Source: Perkinsela sp. pyNocScin1 (Eukaryota > Euglenozoa > Kinetoplastea > Prokinetoplastida > Perkinselidae). From it: a stretch of DNA of 64,000 bases. The DNA lies in contig CAXHTR010000001.1 of the NCBI GenBank assembly GCA_964019655.1, forward strand, positions 1,116,001 to 1,180,000, given 5' to 3'. Positions within the stretch are counted from its first letter, which is position 1, and each line of letters begins with the position of its first letter. Below, piece after piece: positions 36,484 through 44,420 of the stretch. A program made the position numbers and the translations under genes. The notes below the pieces were generated by a model that was not told the DNA's origin, did not search any database, and worked only from the letters and a program-made list of their open reading frames with translations.

Positions 36484-38610
36484 ATGCAGAACTTAAATGT
36501 CGACTCTATCATTGCCTACTTCAATAGTCCACTGACATCTGACCATCATATTCTTCTCGATAAATTACACGCCAATAACCAGATTGTTCACAATTTTGAA
36601 CAAGCAGAGCTGCAAGCTCTTATCAACTTTGCACTAAAAAGTAACGATACATATTCGACAAGAGAGGTTTTGCGACTGTTTCTGAAGTGCAATTGTCATC
36701 GGCTTGCGATGTTTGATGATGATCTGGTCCCTTATTTCTTATCCTGTACTTCTCATAGCTCTCCCGAGATTCGTTTTTTCTCGGTGTCCAATTTGGCAAT
36801 TATGAGTGAAAAATCCGAGCGCGTTGCTGAAGAATTCTTTAGAAATACAAATTACCTGAGCAGCTTTATGGATCTCATCAGAGATGAATCTCTCAACGGT
36901 GAGATCAGGCAACAGGCCCTTATTTTTCTACGTGATATTTCACGGGGACAAGAACTTGATTCTCTCGATCCGTTTGAGAAGTGCATCGATGGTCTTTTGG
37001 GTGTCCTATGCACTGAATGCATCGCATCACAGGAGATAAGCCTCGTCGACACCGCTCTGAAAATCATCTTGCTGTGGCTCACATCGAAAAAAGTGAAGCT
37101 ACATCTCATACAGAAGGATGCCATGGACGCACTGCTTGAGCTCATGGGAAATTCAATGTTTCATCAGCTGCCATCAAAAACGATATCAGCCTACTTTGCG
37201 ATAATCAATGAGCTCCTATCCTGTCACAAATCTGAAGTTTGTTCCATCCTCATGGACAAAAATTTTCTCAGCTCAGTCGTCAAACTTCTCATAGAGTCAT
37301 TAGACAGCCCTGAGACTGCCAAGAAGGCTTCTTTATGTCTTCGAAATCTTGCACTTTATTCTGATACGTTCGTTATCGCAATCGGACATGAACAGTACAT
37401 CAACGATTTGACGTATGCCGCAACAAGCAACGAATGTAATGAAACTGCAAATGAAATTACATTTCTCTTATGCTGGATTATGGCTCAAAGCTCAGAAGCA
37501 AAGCGGGTTTTTTGCTTCAGCCCCAAGTCTATCGAAATGATCTCCACATCTATAGTCAAAGAGTATGAGACCGAAAAGTTTCGCCCACACTCCCTGGTCT
37601 TGTTGCACGCGTTCCTTGAGAAGAATATGATCATGAAAAATTCTTTATCAGATTCTGTAACTCATTCAGGAAAGAGCTTTCTTTCCTGGCTCATCGATTG
37701 TCTGCGAGTATGCTCTCATGCTTTCAGTGATGAGGACAAAGACACTTTGAGCAGCAGGTCTATTTTTTCTCTATGGATGTTTCGGCTCGTAATGGTGTGG
37801 CTGGATGATTCAGCTATCGCGGTACATCATGCAACAAGCATTGTTGAGCTCGTTGCCGGAACTTGCCATTTCCTGTCCAGTGCACTACAGCCATTGAGCA
37901 ATTTCACGCGGATTTTTCACACACTCGCATTTTTGACAACTGTGAACCTATTCCACACAACACATGACATGAAGTGGATAGATTTGATAAAAACTGAGAT
38001 GCGGATATCATCGATTAGCGCATGCTGTGAGCCTTGCCTAAAGACAGAATACGAAAAGCCTGGCTATGCAGATAGCCACCAAACTGAGATCCTGTTCCCG
38101 ATTTCTGCAACATTTCAGCGCAAAATGCAGACAGTCTATGCAACTGCGGCTGTCTATATTTCATCACAACCACAACTTACGGAAAACCCTTCAGAATCCG
38201 ATGTTCGTCTCGATGAGTCGGTTGCTCTTCATGAAAGTTCTACTGCTCAATGTGCTGAACCATTTGCCACATCAGAAGAAACAAATAACGACGAAAGTAC
38301 AGTGTCTTCATATTCATATGTTCCCACGAGCCATGATCTTCCCGAAAGTACTCAAGATCATTCCACTTTAGAGGCCATTCAAAGCAATGATACGGGCGCC
38401 ATCATATGCCCTTTACCAACATTGAGTGAGATTCGGGATTTAGACTCTCTACACCTCCGCTTTGAAGCGATGAAAGTAGGGCATGCGGAAGAGATCGCAC
38501 TCTTAAAGAAAGAGATGGCTTTGCTCAGAGAAGACTTTGAGCAGCAAAAATCCCACACTTTGAAGCTTCAGGCTCGTATTGAACAAATATCTTCGTTTCA
38601 AAACTTGTGA
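36484..38610 (+). CDS. ARM/HEAT-repeat protein with C-terminal coiled coil
   Basis: 708 residues. About 530 N-terminal residues are consecutive helices of the ARM/HEAT type (IRFFSVSNLAIMSE, IRQQALIFLRDIS, KKASLCLRNLALYSD), followed by a polar, Ser/Glu-rich linker (about 560-650) and a short coiled coil at the end (EEIALLKKEMALLREDFEQQ). Similar layouts exist in proteasome assembly chaperones and in tethering factors, but I cannot choose. No signal peptide, membrane span or enzyme motif is present. A pyrimidine-rich stretch lies just before the ATG, with the nearest AG about 50 bp upstream. Confidence 0.8.
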   Translation: MQNLNVDSIIAYFNSPLTSDHHILLDKLHANNQIVHNFEQAELQALINFALKSNDTYSTREVLRLFLKCNCHRLAMFDDDLVPYFLSCTSHSSPEIRFFSVSNLAIMSEKSERVAEEFFRNTNYLSSFMDLIRDESLNGEIRQQALIFLRDISRGQELDSLDPFEKCIDGLLGVLCTECIASQEISLVDTALKIILLWLTSKKVKLHLIQKDAMDALLELMGNSMFHQLPSKTISAYFAIINELLSCHKSEVCSILMDKNFLSSVVKLLIESLDSPETAKKASLCLRNLALYSDTFVIAIGHEQYINDLTYAATSNECNETANEITFLLCWIMAQSSEAKRVFCFSPKSIEMISTSIVKEYETEKFRPHSLVLLHAFLEKNMIMKNSLSDSVTHSGKSFLSWLIDCLRVCSHAFSDEDKDTLSSRSIFSLWMFRLVMVWLDDSAIAVHHATSIVELVAGTCHFLSSALQPLSNFTRIFHTLAFLTTVNLFHTTHDMKWIDLIKTEMRISSISACCEPCLKTEYEKPGYADSHQTEILFPISATFQRKMQTVYATAAVYISSQPQLTENPSESDVRLDESVALHESSTAQCAEPFATSEETNNDESTVSSYSYVPTSHDLPESTQDHSTLEAIQSNDTGAIICPLPTLSEIRDLDSLHLRFEAMKVGHAEEIALLKKEMALLREDFEQQKSHTLKLQARIEQISSFQNL

Positions 38611-38693
38611 ATGCATCGCGAATCTAAATGATATAGTAGAGTTATGTAAAGTCTAGCCAAAAGTTTTTTCAGCACCTTTTCGTAGAATTAAGT

Positions 38694-40025
38694 ATGATTC
38701 TGCTTGCTTTCTGCATGCGATTTGCTCCTGCTCAGCAAATGATGTGTGTAGAAAAAGATCCAGTCACTGCACAAAACATCGTAGCCATTCCTTCATGCCC
38801 AAGAGAAATGTACCTTAGCCATGGAGATACGCACAAATGCTCACTTCCAGATGTGCTACACGTTGTACTCAATGAGGATGGCACGAAACTTTTTCTTCCT
38901 GAATGTGCTGGAGATGTAATTAAACTATGCAGGCGGATTTTGATCGCTTTACAGCAAAGTATCTTCGTTACACGAATCGATGTGCTGTGCGAATCTTCTG
39001 ATGAGCTTGAATTCTGGCAAAATGGAGAAAAAGTTAATGATGGTGAATCACGCGTAGCCTTATGGAATTTCGCTTTGCCCTATTGGAAGCTATTCACCCA
39101 GTATACCGCACGTCTTTGGAATATAGAGAGGCCCGCAGCAAACAAATTCCATTTTTCGACCGAGATGCCATCCTGTGAAGTAGCCAAAGGTAGTTCTCTG
39201 ACGATTCGCCGAAAAATCCCAGAAGCCGATCGCCAAATCAACATCATTGTTGCATGCAATCAGCATGTGGATCGCCAGACTATCAGCCTGATTATTGTGT
39301 TCTTAGCTCTCACGTTGCTTGGCCCGTTTATATTGTGCAACCCCTTAAGCCGAACACTTATATGCGTCATCTTTGGATCGCTTGTGGCTCTCATGCTATT
39401 TTCCTACTTTATTTTTCGTGACGTCACTCGCACAACACTTGGACGTATTGGGGTCGCAACCGCGGTATTTTTCGGCTCTATAGGTGCTTTTAGTGAAGGA
39501 CTTGTTAGAACCATAGTCCCATGGGTGATCTCAAGTGCACGAAACGATCGCAGCTTGCAGTTTGGCGGCATAGCTACTGGAGTAGCTGTCGTTGCCGTAT
39601 TCCGCTATTTCAACTTACAAAAGTATATCATGGCTTTATCTTACGGACTGTTACGACTTCTTCAAGCGCTCGTTCTTGCATTCGCATTTTCAAGCAACAA
39701 AGCACTATGCATTTCTTCTGTAGTGGTTCCAATATCCATGCTCGCCGTGAGTTTTCTCGCACGAATCGCTTTCACGAAAAATTATGGATCTGCGAAAGAT
39801 TCTTTCCCAGCTTACGTTTACAAAGAATCAAACGCTGCTCTCCATCACGTTTCCGACACGCTCACCGGAACACCAGATGAAAAAATGATGAAATACAACC
39901 TCGAGGGTAGAATACATACAAGGAGACAGCTTGAAAAGCTAAGTGAAGATATTCGAGCAAATGTCAAGGTTGTGACTCGAACCTATGATCCGAATTCTAT
40001 AGCTCACTGGGCAGGGGTTGGCTAG
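38694..40025 (+). CDS. NEMP-family (TMEM194-like) nuclear-envelope membrane protein
   Basis: 443 residues. A weak signal peptide (MILLAFCMRFAPAQQ) precedes a lumenal-type region of about 200 residues with scattered Cys. Then come about five hydrophobic spans between residues 200 and 370 (IIVFLALTLLGPFILC, LICVIFGSLVALMLFSYFIF and others). The C-terminus has GRIHTRRQLEKLSEDI followed by ARTYDP-like residues, resembling the conserved GxxYTxxQLxxL motif at the end of NEMP proteins, which sit in the inner nuclear membrane and support nuclear-envelope stiffness. The assignment rests on topology plus this C-terminal motif, so it is moderate. Confidence 0.6.
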   Translation: MILLAFCMRFAPAQQMMCVEKDPVTAQNIVAIPSCPREMYLSHGDTHKCSLPDVLHVVLNEDGTKLFLPECAGDVIKLCRRILIALQQSIFVTRIDVLCESSDELEFWQNGEKVNDGESRVALWNFALPYWKLFTQYTARLWNIERPAANKFHFSTEMPSCEVAKGSSLTIRRKIPEADRQINIIVACNQHVDRQTISLIIVFLALTLLGPFILCNPLSRTLICVIFGSLVALMLFSYFIFRDVTRTTLGRIGVATAVFFGSIGAFSEGLVRTIVPWVISSARNDRSLQFGGIATGVAVVAVFRYFNLQKYIMALSYGLLRLLQALVLAFAFSSNKALCISSVVVPISMLAVSFLARIAFTKNYGSAKDSFPAYVYKESNAALHHVSDTLTGTPDEKMMKYNLEGRIHTRRQLEKLSEDIRANVKVVTRTYDPNSIAHWAGVG

Positions 40026-40119
40026 GGATGTCGGGCCCGAGCTTGCAATAGTTTCAACTCGAAAAGGTTCTAAGAGCAAACAATATTAACCTTAATCTTG
40101 GCCATCATTATGTTTCAAA

Positions 40120-40584
40120 ATGATAACAAAGCGATCAGTGTGCTTATGCCGCTTTGTTTTGCCTCCAAAACTTGATAAAGTTATCAAGAATTTCAGCAAA
40201 GTAGACTTTCGACGAGGGGAGAGAACATTGCGAAAAAGGGACCTTGTCTTTGAGTACCCAAAGAGAAATATTTATAAGTCGAGAGACTACGCTCATGCAC
40301 AAGCGAATTACATGGTGGATGTGATGATGAATGTTCCCGAAGAAACACGGAGCCAGTTTAGGCAATCTGTACCCTCTGATTCCAAGCCCCCAAATTCTGA
40401 CGTGAAGCGAGGTAAACAATCGCTGATGATCATGCAAAACCTTTGTCCCAACCACACAAGCTCACAGTACAACTATAAGCGTGCAGTGGAGGTACAAGCG
40501 GAGCGCATCACGGCGTTCGCCAAAAAAATCCGAGCTCCATGGCGGCGAGACTTCACCCAAGGTCATCAGAATAAAATCTTTTGA
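40120..40584 (+). CDS. Small basic protein, possibly mitochondrial
   Basis: 154 residues, strongly basic. The N-terminus MITKRSVCLCRFVLPP could be a short mitochondrial presequence. The remainder is polar with Lys/Arg clusters (VDFRRGERTLRKRDLV, KKIRAPWRRDF) and conserved-looking aromatic positions, as in mitochondrial ribosomal or RNA-processing proteins. I recognise no family. An upstream ATG at 40110 opens a 21-codon frame that overlaps the start region. It lies between the NEMP-like gene and the RING-PHD gene with short gaps. Confidence 0.65.
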   Translation: MITKRSVCLCRFVLPPKLDKVIKNFSKVDFRRGERTLRKRDLVFEYPKRNIYKSRDYAHAQANYMVDVMMNVPEETRSQFRQSVPSDSKPPNSDVKRGKQSLMIMQNLCPNHTSSQYNYKRAVEVQAERITAFAKKIRAPWRRDFTQGHQNKIF

Positions 40585-40655
40585 ATACCTTACCAAAACC
40601 GTAACTTTGGGAGGTTCAGCGTACAATTGTCTTTTTTTCATTTTTGTAATGTGAT

Positions 40656-42026
40656 ATGCGAAGTAAGGAAAAGTACTGTGTAATTTGTGATCCCACCAAT
40701 GAATGTCCTGCGAATGATCTCAACTGTGGGCTTTCAAACTGCGAACATGAGTTTCATTATGAGTGCATTCAGAACTGGGTTACTAAAAGAGTCAGTACAT
40801 GCCCTGTATGCCGGGCAGATGTAAAATCGTTACGCCGAACTGTAGTAGTTGGAGGCGAGCCCCAAATTTTCCTTGTCAAGGTAAAAAAGAAGCTCTTCGA
40901 AGAGGACGAAAGTGACATTTTGTATGTCGTACAGTTTCTCTCCGATAGCGAAGATGGACTGGATGATGTTATATGTCATATTTGTTTGGACAATGACCGT
41001 GGTCATGAGCTCATGCTTTGCTCGTCACGGGGCTGTGAATCAGCAGCACACTTCGACTGCTTAGACCCTCCCCTCGACCGTGTTCCTGACGATGACTGGT
41101 TCTGTCCGGCGTGTGAATCAAAAGATACCGAGCGAGATGCACGGGTTACTACTCTATCGCCGAATATGCATGCATCACCCAATGAAGAATCCGAATTACA
41201 GATTTTAGAAGAAAAACGTACTGTAGATGAGCCCCGAACGACAACTGCATCTTCTCTCAACGACCTGGAACATCATTTTCAAGAAGTCTTTGCACAACCA
41301 GAGGATACGCAAAGAAAACCTTCAGCAGGGCGACTATTGCTGGATACACCAGAGAAAGGTACACCGCAAAAATATGAAGTTATTGACGATACGCCACCCC
41401 CGACTCGTCAGCCCATCTTTGATGCGGCCCCTCAGAAGAAAGTATCGGGAAGTGATAGTAGTGCTTCCGTTGTAACTGCATGGAAAACGGTAGCGCCTTC
41501 AATGACGCAAGCTCCACGCATACAAATCTCAAAATCCACCTCTGGTATAACACAAGATCGAAGTCTTCGTAGCGACCAATTTCAGCATATCATTGATAAC
41601 TATCGATATCAGCATCCAACGCCTAGCATCGGAGGAAATGTGAATCGCAATATCGGGTTCACACCTGCGAGACAGATAAATGGCTCTGAGATTTCGCTTC
41701 CTCCGACCATTCAGTCAGTACGAGCTCCTGCACCGCATCGATCCTTTCCCATTCATCGAAGCACTGCAGATACAAAGCCATATGAATCACCTAAGCGTAA
41801 GCGGCAGCCACTGAGCGAAGAAGCCCTCACAGAGCCAAGCATTGCTCATGAAGTTCGTGAGTCACTGAAAACTCTTATCCGCAACCATTCTATTGCACCC
41901 CAAGATGCTGTCGTGCTATTCAATGAGGTGATGAAAAGTCTCAAAAACCAAAGGGCTATTGTGACACAATCTAAAATTCATCAAACTGTTACCAAATGTT
42001 TAGCGCAAAGTAGGTCGAAAGGCTAG
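40656..42026 (+). CDS. RING finger plus PHD finger protein (PHRF1-like layout)
   Basis: 456 residues. A RING-H2-type finger fills about residues 7-50 (CVICDPTNEC, CEHEFHYECIQNWV, CPVCRAD). A PHD finger lies at about 108-152 (CHICLDNDRG, HFDCLDPPLDRVPDDDWFCPAC). This RING-then-PHD order is that of PHRF1 and of Topors-related nuclear E3 ligases, some of which bind the Pol II C-terminal domain. The middle is polar and Thr/Pro-rich with repeated TP and SP sites, and a final ~70-residue helical module (VRESLKTLIRNHSIAPQDAV) is probably a protein-binding domain. Likely a nuclear ubiquitin ligase reading histone H3. An AUG-UGA minimal ORF sits directly in front of the start codon. Confidence 0.88.
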   Translation: MRSKEKYCVICDPTNECPANDLNCGLSNCEHEFHYECIQNWVTKRVSTCPVCRADVKSLRRTVVVGGEPQIFLVKVKKKLFEEDESDILYVVQFLSDSEDGLDDVICHICLDNDRGHELMLCSSRGCESAAHFDCLDPPLDRVPDDDWFCPACESKDTERDARVTTLSPNMHASPNEESELQILEEKRTVDEPRTTTASSLNDLEHHFQEVFAQPEDTQRKPSAGRLLLDTPEKGTPQKYEVIDDTPPPTRQPIFDAAPQKKVSGSDSSASVVTAWKTVAPSMTQAPRIQISKSTSGITQDRSLRSDQFQHIIDNYRYQHPTPSIGGNVNRNIGFTPARQINGSEISLPPTIQSVRAPAPHRSFPIHRSTADTKPYESPKRKRQPLSEEALTEPSIAHEVRESLKTLIRNHSIAPQDAVVLFNEVMKSLKNQRAIVTQSKIHQTVTKCLAQSRSKG

Positions 42027-42205
42027 GATTATTAGCTCATATGGAAATTTTCGAAAAATCATCGTAGCGCGAGACAATCTAGATAATTTGCAGTCTTTCT
42101 GAGGCCTGTTGGCGGCATTTCCGGGGACTCAATCACTCGCCATCGATCCTCGAACTAGTAGCACGTTGTCAGCCTAATTCGGTTTGGTGTATTATCAGAG
42201 CATTG

Positions 42206-42224
42206 TAAGCATTGGTAATGCTTA
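42206..42224 (+). other. Short perfect hairpin in intergenic DNA
   Basis: TAAGCATT, GGT loop, AATGCTTA: an 8-bp perfect stem in the 270-bp gap between the RING-PHD gene and the next gene. No role is known; in a trans-splicing genome it could lie in a 3' UTR. Confidence 0.4.
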
Positions 42225-42296
42225 AGACCGTCTCACTCACCGGCTATTTAATGGCAGAAAATAGAGTGGCTCTTGATTTATCTAGATTTCATATGA

Positions 42297-43541
42297 ATGC
42301 TTCGCGTTTCTAGAGCTCTGCTACGCCGAAAGAATGTCCCGCAACAGGTTCCACTAACGTATGAATCTTCACAAGAAGCGGGCAGATCATTCGAGCGGAG
42401 AATGCAAGATAGTAGGTTTGCGATGAAGGGTGGGGTCTCTGAGAGCAACCAGGGCGATTCACAAAGACTAAAGAGTCACCTTCTTCGTAATGAAGTGCAC
42501 CCACTCAGTGATACCAAGATGCAAGACTTCGGCCATCCGCTGGAAACTCCGCACAGCGGAGTAGAAATGGCTGAGAGTGAAGATACGTCGACTTACACTG
42601 AGCAAGACGCGCATAGCGGGGACACAGAAATGCGAAAAGCAATGATTTTTCGGAACATGCTTCTGGACCGTATTGCGTCTGAGAACCTTTACGACATTGT
42701 AAAAAAGAACCCTGCAGTATACTTCAACAGAGCTCCATTTATCGACCCGAATGAAGGGTTTCGAAGAGCAGATATTTTAAAAAAACTTCAAAAAGCAGAC
42801 TTTGACATTGAAAAACTCAGCAAAGGCGACTTAATTAAGGGGTTCAAGCTGGGAATCATCAGTGCAGACGACTTTCTTCCACCACAGAGGGAAACAGGTG
42901 GTGATGCTGCTGTGCAAAAAGTGGAAGAAAATATTGATGCAGAAGGAACAGACATTCCATGGGAGCTCGTAGCGATGCAAAGCGAATTTCGTGCCATGCT
43001 TCTTGGTGAGCCTACACTTGATTCATCAGTATCTATTCTGAAAGGCAAGCACATAACAGACCCTCGCCAATTTACACAAGAGGACCTCAGCCGTATTCGT
43101 GAATGGGATAAAGGGCAGTCAGAGCGTGAGCTTCTAAACTGTGCCATTGAGTCACAACAAAAGATTCTTTCCATTCACCAGGATGTTGACGAATCCTCGA
43201 AAATTCTTCAGAAAGCGAAGCAAGAAGTCTTGGAGGACGAAAAATACCAGGATGGAATCCAAGAAATTCAGCAAGAGGGACAGACTGGATGGGATAGATT
43301 CGCTGAGAAGAAAAATGCCCGTCCATGGAAAGCAAGTGCAGCAGACAAGGTTTTATACTACGGTGACACAGTTTCCAAGGTTCCTAAAAAGGGAAGCTAT
43401 AACATTCCTGCTGTCTACGAGCAGAGTAAAATGAATAAGCATGATGCAATCAAGAAGAATTACACTCATTTCCGCGTCTTAAAATCACGCGACGTCAAGA
43501 ATAGCGGTAAGAGCTCTCTCACGAGACACATTCCTGACTAA
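42297..43541 (+). CDS. Unknown protein with mitochondrial presequence-like N-terminus
   Basis: 414 residues. The N-terminus MLRVSRALLRRKNVPQQ is a good candidate for a mitochondrial presequence (Arg-rich, hydrophobic, no acids). The rest is charged, mostly helical (ILKKLQKADFDIEKLSKGDLIKGFKL, KILQKAKQEVLEDEKYQDGIQ) with no recognised domain, and a basic C-terminus. Proteins of this kind in kinetoplastids are often mitoribosomal or RNA-processing subunits, but nothing proves that here. A second ATG four bases upstream (42293) opens a six-codon frame. Confidence 0.72.
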   Translation: MLRVSRALLRRKNVPQQVPLTYESSQEAGRSFERRMQDSRFAMKGGVSESNQGDSQRLKSHLLRNEVHPLSDTKMQDFGHPLETPHSGVEMAESEDTSTYTEQDAHSGDTEMRKAMIFRNMLLDRIASENLYDIVKKNPAVYFNRAPFIDPNEGFRRADILKKLQKADFDIEKLSKGDLIKGFKLGIISADDFLPPQRETGGDAAVQKVEENIDAEGTDIPWELVAMQSEFRAMLLGEPTLDSSVSILKGKHITDPRQFTQEDLSRIREWDKGQSERELLNCAIESQQKILSIHQDVDESSKILQKAKQEVLEDEKYQDGIQEIQQEGQTGWDRFAEKKNARPWKASAADKVLYYGDTVSKVPKKGSYNIPAVYEQSKMNKHDAIKKNYTHFRVLKSRDVKNSGKSSLTRHIPD

Positions 43542-43619
43542 TCAAGCAATCATACACAATTCCATCTTGAAACGGGTTGCATATTTACTTAAATTGACAT
43601 TTTATTAACTATTTTAAGA

Positions 43620-44249
43620 ATGGGTCTTGATGGTGGATCACTTCCCAATCGCCGAGAGTATCTGGTGAAGACGAGGGCTGAAAACAAAACATCGCACCGA
43701 GCGGACTTTCGAGAGCGCTCAGAAACACTGTGGACAAAGTGCGCTTTGTCTGGGAAGCCTTTGTGGGAGCCTATTGTCGCCTGTTCGAGAGGTAATCTTT
43801 ACCGGAAAGAAAGTGTCCTGAAGGCGCTCATCAAGCGAAAAGTACGAGCTGGCGATTCCGGAAGGAAGAAAGTGGATAAGATTCAGCACATTAGATCGAT
43901 GAAGGATTACGTGAACTTGCAGATGCAAGTAAATCCAACAAAATACAGCCTTGCAGTAGATGGAGAGGATGCGGCTTTCGCGGATGATCGAGCAATGGAA
44001 AACTTTTGGATATGCCCACTCTCGCAGAAAGTTGCAGATAGCGTTACGAAGTTCATCTTTTTTTCTCCATGTGGGCATATGATGGCTGCAGAGTGCGCGC
44101 GAGCGAAAGGTGCTGACGGTATTCCATGCGCTGTGTGTGGCATCGCCGGCGCATACTTTTTCATCAATCCAGATATATCTGACTTGGACAGTCAGCAGAA
44201 AAGGTTCTCTATCCATACGAAGCAGACTCACGCGGCCAAAATAGCGTAG
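43620..44249 (+). CDS. RTF2: Replication termination factor 2 (RTF2) homologue
   Basis: 209 residues. The Rtf2 domain is clear from the start: MGLDGGSLPNRREYLVK matches the family's MGxDGGxxxxRxxLVK. Next, WTKCALSGKPLWEPIVACSRGNLYRKESVL corresponds to the first C2HC2-type modified RING, with LYxKExV typical. A second finger-like part has ICPLSQK, SPCGHMM and CAVCG. RTF2 proteins act at stalled replication forks, and in some species in splicing, in the nucleus. The N-terminal Gly2 is part of the family motif and need not mean acylation. Confidence 0.93.
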   Translation: MGLDGGSLPNRREYLVKTRAENKTSHRADFRERSETLWTKCALSGKPLWEPIVACSRGNLYRKESVLKALIKRKVRAGDSGRKKVDKIQHIRSMKDYVNLQMQVNPTKYSLAVDGEDAAFADDRAMENFWICPLSQKVADSVTKFIFFSPCGHMMAAECARAKGADGIPCAVCGIAGAYFFINPDISDLDSQQKRFSIHTKQTHAAKIA

Positions 44250-44420
44250 CTTATTCCCAATATGGTGAATATGAAATTTAGTGTGATTGGATTCTTTGAC
44301 GATGCGTAAGATTGAAGCCGGTCCGATCTGGAAGTCGCTTGTAAGATGTTTTATCACTCAGCAGCACATGTACGAAGACTTGCAAGCTACCAAATCAAAA
44401 TATATTTTTTATACGTGACA

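Noticed and set aside
42120-42170. tRNA B-box-like GTTCGAGGATC on the minus strand
   Set aside because: The T-stem does not pair and no A box or acceptor stem is found.
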